A stretch of 64,000 bases of DNA. It comes from Paraburkholderia dioscoreae. Lineage in GTDB: Bacteria > Pseudomonadota > Gammaproteobacteria > Burkholderiales > Burkholderiaceae. The stretch covers positions 682,001 to 746,000 of the forward strand of contig NZ_LR699554.1 in NCBI RefSeq assembly GCF_902459535.1, written 5' to 3'. A program made the position numbers and the translations under genes. Of the stretch, positions 33,008 through 40,890 are shown in pieces. Below the pieces are notes generated by a model that was not told the origin of the DNA, did no database searches, and worked only from the letters and a program-made list of their open reading frames with translations. Numbering within the stretch: the first letter of the stretch is position 1; every line of letters begins with the position of its first letter.

Positions 33008-34480
33008 ATGCCGACCCTGACCGACGGCGTGCTGTTTGGGCTGGTCATTCTGGTCCTCGACTTTCTCGCCTGGCGCTTCATGAGCCGCAAGAGCGACCAG
33101 ACCCGGCTCGCCTTTCGCGCGCTGATGTTCGCCCTGTCGAGCTACGTGCTGTTCAGTTATGGCATGAACCCGTTGCGCGCGGCGCCCTGGCCGACCGAGC
33201 CGCTGCGCCATCTGCTCGCGCAGGTGCTGGAAATCGTGTGGTGGCTGCAAGGGGCGCGGCTCGTCACGATTCTGCTCGACCGCGTGGTGCTGCCCGAGGC
33301 ATGGCACAAGGAGCGGCTCTTTCAGGACGTGTTCGGCGCGCTGGTTTTTCTCGCCGCCACGGTCGGCGCGATCGCGTTCGTGCTGCAGTTGCCGGTGCGC
33401 GGCCTGCTCGCGACGTCGGGCGCGCTTGCGGTCGTGCTCGGTCTCGCGATCCAGAGCACGCTCAACGACGTGTTTTCCGGCGTCGTGTTGAACGCGACCG
33501 AGCCGTTTCGACTCGGCGACTGGGTGACGATCGGCGACGTGGAAGGAAAAGTGGTGGAGAGCAACTGGCGCGCAACGAGCCTGCTCAACGGTCAGGGCAA
33601 TATCGTCGTGATTCCGAACAGCGTGGCGGCGCGCGCCCATATCGTCAACGCCAACGAACCGTCGCATACGCATGGCATCAGCGTGGTGCTGCCTGTCAAG
33701 CCGTCGATCCGGCCGGCGCTGGTGCTGGCGGCGCTCTCCAGCGCGGCCCAAAGCTCGCGCGATGTGCTCGACGATCCGAAACCGGTCGTGAGCGTGCGGC
33801 GCGCCACCAACGACGCGATCGAGTACGAGATCGTCTGTTATGTCAGCGAGTTGGGCAAAAAGATCGCCGTGCGCAACGATCTGTTCGATCTCGCGCACCG
33901 TCATCTGCTTTCGCGCGGGGTGGCGTTGCGGCCGCTATCGGTGCCTGAGCCCGTGACGGGCGGCACCGCGGACGAGAAGCTGCGGCTCTTGCGCAACGTG
34001 CTGATCTTCCAGACGCTCGCGCGCGACGAACTTGCCGAACTCGCCGGCAAACTCACGCAGCACGAGTTCGACGCCGACGACACGATTTACGCCGCGACGG
34101 ATGAAAGCGGCCACGAGCTGCACATTCTGGCGCAGGGCGTAGCCAAAGTGATCGTGACCAAGGACGGCGGGGAGATCGAACTGCGCAGGCTCGCGCCGGG
34201 CGATTCGATCGGCCAGTCGGGGATTCTCGCCGGCGTCAGGACGGCCGTGGTGGTGCGGGCGCTGACGCGCGCCACGGTTTTCCGGCTCGACAAGAGCGCG
34301 CTGACGCCGGTTCTCACGCGGCGCCCGGAGGTGGTCAAGGAAATGTGCCGGCTGCTCTCGGAACACCATGCCAAGGAGGAGATGCTGCTGGCCTCGCCGG
34401 CGAGTCTGGACGAGAACACCGGCGGCTTGCTGCAATGGATTCGCGACGGCGTGCGGCGCTTCCATGAACTGACGCTTTGA
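33008..34480 (+). CDS. MscS-type mechanosensitive channel with cyclic-nucleotide-binding domain
   Basis: This is a 490-residue inner-membrane protein. Four hydrophobic segments lie in the first 150 residues; the pore-lining segment is about VRGLLATSGALAVVLGLAIQ. The MscS beta domain follows (FRLGDWVTIGDVEGKV; PNSVAARAHIVN). From about residue 327 there is a cNMP-binding jelly-roll (LIFQTLARDELAEL, GVAKVIVTKDGGEIEL, RLAPGDSIGQSGIL). Such channels open on osmotic down-shock and may be gated or tuned by cyclic nucleotide. The phosphate-binding cassette is only partly conserved. Confidence 0.93.
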   Translation: MPTLTDGVLFGLVILVLDFLAWRFMSRKSDQTRLAFRALMFALSSYVLFSYGMNPLRAAPWPTEPLRHLLAQVLEIVWWLQGARLVTILLDRVVLPEAWHKERLFQDVFGALVFLAATVGAIAFVLQLPVRGLLATSGALAVVLGLAIQSTLNDVFSGVVLNATEPFRLGDWVTIGDVEGKVVESNWRATSLLNGQGNIVVIPNSVAARAHIVNANEPSHTHGISVVLPVKPSIRPALVLAALSSAAQSSRDVLDDPKPVVSVRRATNDAIEYEIVCYVSELGKKIAVRNDLFDLAHRHLLSRGVALRPLSVPEPVTGGTADEKLRLLRNVLIFQTLARDELAELAGKLTQHEFDADDTIYAATDESGHELHILAQGVAKVIVTKDGGEIELRRLAPGDSIGQSGILAGVRTAVVVRALTRATVFRLDKSALTPVLTRRPEVVKEMCRLLSEHHAKEEMLLASPASLDENTGGLLQWIRDGVRRFHELTL

Positions 34481-34670
34481 GCGAATGCGCATAAGTAGCG
34501 TGGCGATTAAGGGTTTTTAAGATTCCGCCAAAGTCTTTATGGATTTGTTTCGCTACGCTGCGGTGGTAGTCCCCGGACTGCCGCCGGTTCAGCGCACGGG
34601 TGGGTTGCGGCACCCGGTCGGCATGCGCGCCAGGGCGCGTCGGGAAAGGAGCTGACATGGAGGAGTTGAC

Positions 34671-35312
34671 ATGAAGAAGACCATTGCCGGCGTCGACATC
34701 CCCGAGGGTGTCATGGCCCAGGCGGCGACTGACCTGATTCGCGGCACGGAGTCCGAACTGATGTTTCATCACGCGTTGCGCGCCTTCCTGTTCGCTGCGC
34801 TGACCGGATACCGCGAGAACCTGACGTTCGACGCGCAACTGTTGTATGTCGGGGCGATGTTTCACAACGTCGGCCTGAACGCGAAGTACGAGCGCTCGCC
34901 ATACCGCTTCGAGGTGGACGGCGCCAACGCCGCGCGCGATTTTCTGCGCCGGCACGGCGTCGCCGAGCGCGAGATCGAAGAGGTCTGGGTGGGGATCGCC
35001 TTGCACACGACCCCCGGCATACCGGAACACCTGTCGGCGCTGGTCGCGCTCATCAGCGCCGGTGTGCAGATGGACGTGCGGGGCGCGCGCTATGACGAAT
35101 TCACCGCGCATCAGCGTGACGAAATCGTGCAGGCCTATCCGCGCGAATCCGGCTTCAAGAAGAAGCTGATCGAAGCATACGCGCACGGCATGGAGCATCG
35201 TCCCGAGACGACATTCGGGAGCGTGAATGCCGATGTGCTGGACCGGTGGGATCCGAACTATCGCCGCCTGAATTTCTGCGGACTGGTGCTGGGATCGGAC
35301 TGGCCGAATTGA
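34671..35312 (+). CDS. HD-domain protein, cyanamide-hydratase-like, with altered HD motif
   Basis: This is a 213-residue soluble HD-superfamily protein. It has His34 (LMFHHALRAF), the doublet at residues 65-66 (YVGAMFHNVGL) and later His of GIALHTTPGI. In the family the doublet is His-Asp and binds the catalytic metal; here residue 66 is Asn (codon AAC). Catalysis may be lost or altered. GGAGTTGAC precedes the ATG. It is followed 28 bases later by a XapX gene. Confidence 0.85.
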   Translation: MKKTIAGVDIPEGVMAQAATDLIRGTESELMFHHALRAFLFAALTGYRENLTFDAQLLYVGAMFHNVGLNAKYERSPYRFEVDGANAARDFLRRHGVAEREIEEVWVGIALHTTPGIPEHLSALVALISAGVQMDVRGARYDEFTAHQRDEIVQAYPRESGFKKKLIEAYAHGMEHRPETTFGSVNADVLDRWDPNYRRLNFCGLVLGSDWPN

Positions 35313-35340
35313 TGGATGTTTGACACAAAGGACGATCGGC

Positions 35341-35583
35341 ATGGGCTACATCATTTCACTGGGAGTCGGCTTCGGCATCGGGCTCCTCTACTGGCTGCTC
35401 AAGGTTCAGTCGCCGGCGCCGCCGCTGATCGCGCTGGCCGGGCTGCTCGGCATGGTGCTGGGCGAGCACGCCATCCCGGTCGTGAAAGCGCAGCTCTTTG
35501 CGCAGACCGCCACGGCGCAGGTTGCCGAACAGACGAAGGGCGCCGCCGTGCAAAAGCCCGAGGCGAGCAAGGACGGCGGTTGA
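35341..35583 (+). CDS. XapX-domain (DUF1427) membrane protein
   Basis: This is an 80-residue protein with two membrane segments, ISLGVGFGIGLLYWLL and PPLIALAGLLGMVLGE. The XapX pattern (glycine-rich segment, then PPxIALxGLxGMxLGE) fits well. A short charged tail follows (AEQTKGAAVQKPEASKDGG). The function of the family is unknown; it is common next to YcaC/YtcJ-type hydrolases in Burkholderiales, matching this neighbourhood. Confidence 0.9.
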   Translation: MGYIISLGVGFGIGLLYWLLKVQSPAPPLIALAGLLGMVLGEHAIPVVKAQLFAQTATAQVAEQTKGAAVQKPEASKDGG

Positions 35584-35667
35584 TGCGGAGGGTGCATGCA
35601 GCTCACGGGGCGGGGCGCCGTTCCGGGGCCTGCGGTTCAGATATTGCCAACTCAAATGGGTATTCAA

Positions 35668-36615
35668 ATGTTCAAGTCGCTTCATAGGTACCGCGCCATT
35701 GCGCTCGTTTCCGCCGCGCTGCTGATCGGGTCGACGGCGGTTTCGTCAGCCTTCGCCGATGCCGGGCCGCCGGAAGTGTCGAGCGGCAAGACCGCGCTGG
35801 TCAAACACCCGGACGTGTCGGTGGGCGCGCAGTACGACACCACCCATGTGTACGTCGCCTCGGCCGACCTCGACGCGTTCGTCAACAGCTTTCTCGCGAC
35901 CTTCGGCGGCAAGGCCTCGCAGCGCGCCGTCTTCACCGTGACGCCGACGCCGAGCAAGACCGCCTCGCAATATGTGCAGACGCCGGTCGGCATGCTGTCG
36001 GTGTTCGGCTTCGAGACGCCGATCCCGTATCCGTTCGGCAATGAACGCACCGGCTACCTCGTCACGGACATCGACCAGGGCGTGAAAGCGGCGCGCGCGG
36101 CCGGCGCGGACGTGCTGGTCGAGCCGTTCGACGATCCGATCGGCAAGGACGCGATCATTCAATGGCCGGGCGGCCTGACCATGCAGCTCTACTGGCACAC
36201 CAAGGCGCCGAATTACGCGCCGTTGCAAAGCGTGCCGGACAACCGCGTGTACGTGTCGCGTTACGAAGCGAACAACTTCGTGCGCCGCTGGCTGCACTTC
36301 TCGCACGGCAAGGTGGTGTCGGACAATCCGCGCGCGGACGCCGGCGTGATCGGCCGACCAGGCGAAACGATTCGCGAGATCCGCATCACGTCGGGCTTCG
36401 GCCGCATGATCGTGTTCGTGACGGACGGCAAGCTGCCGTTCCCGTTCGGACGTGAAACCACCGGCTACAACGTGGACGACGTGGCGCAGACGCTGGAGCG
36501 CGCGCAGGCGGCCGGCGCGAAGGTGTTGTATCCGGCGTATGCGGTCGGATCGGGCAAGACCGCGATGCTCGAATTTCCGGGCGGGTACATTGCCGAAGTG
36601 CACGATGGCAAGTGA
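35668..36615 (+). CDS. Secreted glyoxalase/bleomycin-resistance (VOC) fold protein
   Basis: This is a 315-residue protein with a signal peptide (ALVSAALLIGSTAVSSAFADA, cut near residue 30) and two VOC-like halves. The first opens QYDTTHVYVASADLDAF with GYLVTDIDQGVKAARAAGAD. The second opens NRVYVSRYEANNFV with TGYNVDDVAQTLERAQAAGA. VOC proteins bind a metal and act on small electrophiles; no reaction can be assigned. The start at 35668 is preferred for a proper signal peptide; 35656 is possible. It overlaps the next gene by 11 bases. Confidence 0.82.
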   Translation: MFKSLHRYRAIALVSAALLIGSTAVSSAFADAGPPEVSSGKTALVKHPDVSVGAQYDTTHVYVASADLDAFVNSFLATFGGKASQRAVFTVTPTPSKTASQYVQTPVGMLSVFGFETPIPYPFGNERTGYLVTDIDQGVKAARAAGADVLVEPFDDPIGKDAIIQWPGGLTMQLYWHTKAPNYAPLQSVPDNRVYVSRYEANNFVRRWLHFSHGKVVSDNPRADAGVIGRPGETIREIRITSGFGRMIVFVTDGKLPFPFGRETTGYNVDDVAQTLERAQAAGAKVLYPAYAVGSGKTAMLEFPGGYIAEVHDGK

Positions 36616-38131
36616 GACGCACGTCGCGCCGTCGTTCACGCTGCGGCGCGTGCGCCGGCGGGCGCGGCACGCCGTCCGCGCATTGCTGCTCAGTACGGGG
36701 CTGGCGGCGGCGCTGCCGACCGCGGCGGCGGACACCGCGCTCGGCGGCGCGGACGATACCTCCACGACCGGCAGCCCGGCGACCGCCACGACTGCTGCCG
36801 GCGCTGCCGCAGCCTCGTGCGCGCGGCCCGCGATCATGTTCAATCGCTGGCAGGAAAACTGGTCGGTGCTGGCCAATCCCTGCGTGCCGAAAAAGCCCTT
36901 CGATTCGCTGAAGTACATTCCGCTGTTCGGCAATCCGGATGCGTACATTTCGCTGGGCGTGGTGCTGCGCGAGCGGCTCGAAATCAACGACGCGCCGCTC
37001 TTCGGTCTCGGCGCGCAGCACGACGATACCTACCTGCTACAACGGCTCGAAGTTCACGCGGACGTGCGCCTCGGCCCCCACGTGCAGATCTTCACGCAAT
37101 TCGAAGACGCACAGCCTTATGGCAAAGACGTCGTCACGCCGGTCGACAAGAACCCGCTCGACTTGCGCCAGGCGTTCGTCGCGATTACCGAGCCGCTCGG
37201 GCCCGGCACGGTGAAGTTCCGCGTCGGCCGCCAGGAAATGGCGTTCGACTTGCAGCGTTTCGTTTCCGTGCGCGACGGCCCGAACGTGCGTCAGGCGTTC
37301 GACGCGATCTGGGCCGACTATGAAACCGGCCCGTGGCGCTGGATCGCCTACGCGACGCAGCCGGTCCAATACCGCGACAACTCGGATTTCGACGACGTCT
37401 CCAATCGCGATCTGACGTTCAGCGGCGTGCGCGTGGAGCGCAAGAACGTGGGACCGGGCGACCTGTCCGCGTACTACTCGCGCTACAACCGCAGCAACGC
37501 GAAGTTCCTCGACGCGAGCGGCGACGAACACCGCGACGTGTTCGACACGCGCTACGCCGGCAATGTCGCGCCGATCGACTGGGACGTCGAGGCGATGTAT
37601 CAGTCCGGTCATGTCGGCAACAAGACCATCGGCGCGTGGGCGGTCGGCTCGCTGGCCGGCTACACGCTGGCTTCCCTGCCGTGGACCCCGCGCCTCGGCA
37701 TTCAGATCGATGCCGCCTCGGGCGACAGTCATCCGGGGGACGGGCGCATCGGCACCTTCAATCCGCTGTTTCCGAACGGCTACTACTTCGCGCTGGCCGG
37801 CTACACCGGCTACACGAACCTGGTGCACGTCAAGCCGACTCTGATTCTCAAGCCCAGCAGCAAGCTCACGCTGCTGGCGGGCGTGGGTCTGCAGTGGCGT
37901 CAGACCACCGCGGACGCCGTGTACGGCCAGGGTTCGGCGGTCGTGCCGGGAACGGCGGGGCACGGCAGCCCTTGGACCGGCTTCTATACGCAACTGCGCG
38001 CCGACTATGCGGTCACCGCCAATCTCGCGGCGGCGCTGGAAGCCGTGCATTTTCAGGTCGGTCCTTCGTTGCGCGATCTGGGCGCGCGCAACGCCGACTA
38101 CGTGGGCGCCGAACTCAAGTTCGGCTGGTAG
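36605..38131 (+). CDS. Alginate-export (AlgE-like) family outer-membrane protein
   Basis: This is a 508-residue protein with a signal peptide (ALLLSTGLAAALPTAAAD) and a low-complexity Ala/Thr linker. A beta-barrel of the alginate-export family follows from about residue 90 (LFGNPDAYISLGVVLRERLE, KFRVGRQEMAFDLQRFV, NRDLTFSGVRVE). It ends in an aromatic (KFGW), as outer-membrane proteins do. No alginate biosynthesis genes are near, so it probably acts as a porin for a different solute. The ATG overlaps the preceding VOC gene. Confidence 0.85.
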   Translation: MASETHVAPSFTLRRVRRRARHAVRALLLSTGLAAALPTAAADTALGGADDTSTTGSPATATTAAGAAAASCARPAIMFNRWQENWSVLANPCVPKKPFDSLKYIPLFGNPDAYISLGVVLRERLEINDAPLFGLGAQHDDTYLLQRLEVHADVRLGPHVQIFTQFEDAQPYGKDVVTPVDKNPLDLRQAFVAITEPLGPGTVKFRVGRQEMAFDLQRFVSVRDGPNVRQAFDAIWADYETGPWRWIAYATQPVQYRDNSDFDDVSNRDLTFSGVRVERKNVGPGDLSAYYSRYNRSNAKFLDASGDEHRDVFDTRYAGNVAPIDWDVEAMYQSGHVGNKTIGAWAVGSLAGYTLASLPWTPRLGIQIDAASGDSHPGDGRIGTFNPLFPNGYYFALAGYTGYTNLVHVKPTLILKPSSKLTLLAGVGLQWRQTTADAVYGQGSAVVPGTAGHGSPWTGFYTQLRADYAVTANLAAALEAVHFQVGPSLRDLGARNADYVGAELKFGW

Positions 38132-38204
38132 AGATGGCACACGCGGCAGCACGAGCGCAATCCGCACACTGTCGTTACGGCGACGGGCTAGACGAGGTCA
38201 AGCT

Positions 38205-39926
38205 ATGAGCACTCCGGGCACATCCGTCGACGCAGCCACGCCCTCGGAACTCGAGATTCCGTTTTCCTCGCTGGAGTATCGCCGGCATCAGATGTTCCCC
38301 CGTCTTTGCGCCGCGGAGATTGCGAGCCTGCGCCGCTTTGCGCGGCCGATGTCGTTCAAGGCCGGCGAACTGATCTTCGAAACCGGGCAGGTGGCGCTCG
38401 GCCTGTTCGTGCTGCTGCATGGCCGCGTGCGGATCGAATCGCGCGACAGCTTCGGGCGCTCGACCGTCGTCACCGAACATGACGACGGACACTTCATGGC
38501 GGAGATGGCGCAGCTCTCCGGCAAGCCGGCGTTGATCGACGGCATCGCGCTGACGGACGTCGAGACGCTCGTGATCGAGCCGGAGCGCTTGCGCGCGCTG
38601 ATCGTCGCCGATGCGCAACTGGGCGAGCACATCATGCGCGCGCTGATTCTGCGGCGGCTCGGGCTGATCGAGCAGGGGCTCGGGCCGGTGATCGTCGGCA
38701 ATGGCGACGACGCGCGGCTGATCCGGCTGCAAGGCTTCCTGCGCCGCAATGCCTACCCGGCGATGGTGATCGACGCCCGCACCGATCCCGACGCGATCAA
38801 GCTGCTGGGCGGCATGACGACCGGCCCCGGCGATTTCCCGCTGGTGTTCTGTCCGAACGGCTACGTGCTGCGCGCGCCGGACGAGGCGCAGCTCGCGTCG
38901 TGCCTCGGGCTCGTGCCGACCTTCGAGCAATCGCATGTCTACGACGTGGCGATCGTCGGCGCCGGCCCGGCGGGACTGGCGGCCTCCGTGTATGCGGCGA
39001 CCGAGGGTCTGTCGGTCGCCGTGTTCGATCAGCGCGCGCCGGGCGGGCAGGCCGGCGCGAGCTCGCGCATCGAGAACTATCTGGGCTTTCCCACCGGCAT
39101 TTCGGGCCAGGCGCTGGCTGCGCGCGCGTTCCAGCAGGCGTTGAAATTCGGTGCGCATCTGGCGATTCCCGGCAAGGTCATGGACGTGAGCCGCCATGAA
39201 GACATCTTCACGCTGACGCTGCAGGACGGGCAGCGCATCAGCGCGCGCACCGTCGTGGTGGCGAGCGGCGCCGCGTACCGTAAGCCGACGGTGCCCGGGT
39301 TCGACCGTTTCGAAGGGCGCGGCACTTTCTACTGGGCGTCGACGATCGAGGCCAGGCTCGTGAAGGGACTGGACATCGTGCTGATGGGCGGCGGCAACTC
39401 CGCGGGCCAGGCAGTGGTGTTTCTTGCGAACTTCGCGCGCAGCGTCCGCGTGCTGATTCGCGGCGCTGACCTCAACGCCAGCATGTCGAAATACCTGATC
39501 GACCGGATCGGATCCTTGCCGAACGTATCGCTTTGCACGCGTTGCGTGTTGCGCGGACTCGAAGGCGACGAAAGCGGACTGACCGGCTTGCACATCCATC
39601 ATGAGGACGAGGGCGCGGACGAAGTCATTCCCACGCGCCACCTGTTTCTTTTTATCGGCGCGGACCCGAAGACGGATTGGCTCGCAGCGAGCGACGTGGA
39701 GCTCGACAACCGGGGCTTTGTCGTGACCGGTTTTGCGCGCAGCGAGCAGGGCTTCTCCGCATCGAGCGCACGCTATCCGCTCGAAACCAGCGTGCCGGGC
39801 ATGTTCGCCGTCGGCGACGTGCGCTCGGAATCCGCGAAGCGGGTAGCGGCGGCGGTGGGCGACGGCGCCGCTGTCGTGAGTCAGATTCACGCGTATCTGA
39901 GCCAGCTCGCCAAGGCGGCCGCTTAG
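38205..39926 (+). CDS. cNMP-binding domain fused to thioredoxin-reductase-like FAD protein
   Basis: This is a 573-residue cytoplasmic protein. Residues about 25-140 form a cyclic-nucleotide-binding jelly-roll (FKAGELIFETGQ, GRVRIES). Residues about 150-240 are a linker domain. From about residue 248 there is a two-dinucleotide-binding-domain flavoprotein of thioredoxin reductase type: VAIVGAGPAGLAASVYA, GGQAGASSRIENYLGFP, IVLMGGGNSAGQAVVFLA and GMFAVGDVRSESAKRVAAA. The redox CxxC expected after FYW is absent (FYWASTIEARL). It therefore cannot reduce thioredoxin in the usual way. Confidence 0.9.
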   Translation: MSTPGTSVDAATPSELEIPFSSLEYRRHQMFPRLCAAEIASLRRFARPMSFKAGELIFETGQVALGLFVLLHGRVRIESRDSFGRSTVVTEHDDGHFMAEMAQLSGKPALIDGIALTDVETLVIEPERLRALIVADAQLGEHIMRALILRRLGLIEQGLGPVIVGNGDDARLIRLQGFLRRNAYPAMVIDARTDPDAIKLLGGMTTGPGDFPLVFCPNGYVLRAPDEAQLASCLGLVPTFEQSHVYDVAIVGAGPAGLAASVYAATEGLSVAVFDQRAPGGQAGASSRIENYLGFPTGISGQALAARAFQQALKFGAHLAIPGKVMDVSRHEDIFTLTLQDGQRISARTVVVASGAAYRKPTVPGFDRFEGRGTFYWASTIEARLVKGLDIVLMGGGNSAGQAVVFLANFARSVRVLIRGADLNASMSKYLIDRIGSLPNVSLCTRCVLRGLEGDESGLTGLHIHHEDEGADEVIPTRHLFLFIGADPKTDWLAASDVELDNRGFVVTGFARSEQGFSASSARYPLETSVPGMFAVGDVRSESAKRVAAAVGDGAAVVSQIHAYLSQLAKAAA

Positions 39927-40068
39927 GCGATAAGCCACCCGCTCGCAGCGTGCGAATCTGAAAAATGCGGGCGATCAGAAAAAAGCGGGGACTGGCCGTC
40001 GGCAATACTCGATTGGCGTATAGGACGCCGGCATGTGCCGGACAATCACCTCAAATGGAGCAATAGCA

Positions 40069-40890
40069 ATGGCATACATCACCACCAAAGACGGTACGCA
40101 AATCTATTACAAGGACTGGGGTACGGGCCAGCCGATTACGTTCTCCCACGGCTGGCCGCTCGATGCGGACGCATGGGACGCGCAGATGCTGTTCCTCGCG
40201 GAACGCGGCTACCGCGTGATCGCGCATGACCGTCGCGGCCACGGCCGCTCGTCGCAGCCGTGGAACGGCAACGAAATGGACACCTACGCAGACGATCTGG
40301 CCGAACTGATCGAAGCGCTCGATCTGACCAACATCATGATGGTCGGTCACTCGACCGGCGGCGGCGAAGTGGTGCGCTATATCGCGCGTCATGGAACGAA
40401 GCGTGTCGCCAAAGCGGTGCTGGTCTCGGCCGTGCCGCCGATCATGCTGAAGACGGAAGCGAATCCGGGCGGCCTGCCTATGTCCGTGTTCGACGGCATT
40501 CGCGAAGGTGTGCAGAATAACCGCTCGCAGTTCTTCAAGGATCTCGCCGTGCCGTTCTACGGCTTCAATCGCCCGGATGCGAAAGTGTCGCAAGGCACGA
40601 TCGATTCGTTCTGGCAGATCGGTATGCTCGGTTCGATCAAGGGGCTGTACGACTGCGTCAAGGCATTCTCCGAAACCGACTTCAACGAAGACCTGAAGAA
40701 GGTGACGGTGCCGGCACTGGTGCTGCAAGGCGACGCCGACCAGATCGTGCCGCTCGACGACTCCGGCAAGCTGTCGTCGAAGATCATGCCGAACGCCACG
40801 CTGAAGATCTACGAAGGTGCGCCGCACGGTATGTGCACCACGCACGCGGACCGCGTGAATGCGGACCTGCTGGAGTTCATCAAGTCGTAA
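40069..40890 (+). CDS. Alpha/beta hydrolase, non-haem chloroperoxidase type
   Basis: This is a 273-residue alpha/beta hydrolase. The oxyanion-hole segment is SHGWPLDADAW near residue 30, the nucleophile elbow GHSTGGGEVVRY has Ser near residue 99, Asp is in LQGDADQIVP near 227 and His in EGAPHGMCTTH near 257. The set matches perhydrolase/chloroperoxidase enzymes, which are often esterases in vivo. The ATG at 40069 has AGCAAT upstream and gives the standard length. It overlaps the converging regulator gene by 11 bases. Confidence 0.92.
   Translation: MAYITTKDGTQIYYKDWGTGQPITFSHGWPLDADAWDAQMLFLAERGYRVIAHDRRGHGRSSQPWNGNEMDTYADDLAELIEALDLTNIMMVGHSTGGGEVVRYIARHGTKRVAKAVLVSAVPPIMLKTEANPGGLPMSVFDGIREGVQNNRSQFFKDLAVPFYGFNRPDAKVSQGTIDSFWQIGMLGSIKGLYDCVKAFSETDFNEDLKKVTVPALVLQGDADQIVPLDDSGKLSSKIMPNATLKIYEGAPHGMCTTHADRVNADLLEFIKS

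Noticed and set aside
38175..39938. 587-codon antisense frame opposite the cNMP/FAD protein
   Set aside because: Same reason: shadow of a confident gene, Arg/His/Ala-rich, no ribosome site or domain.
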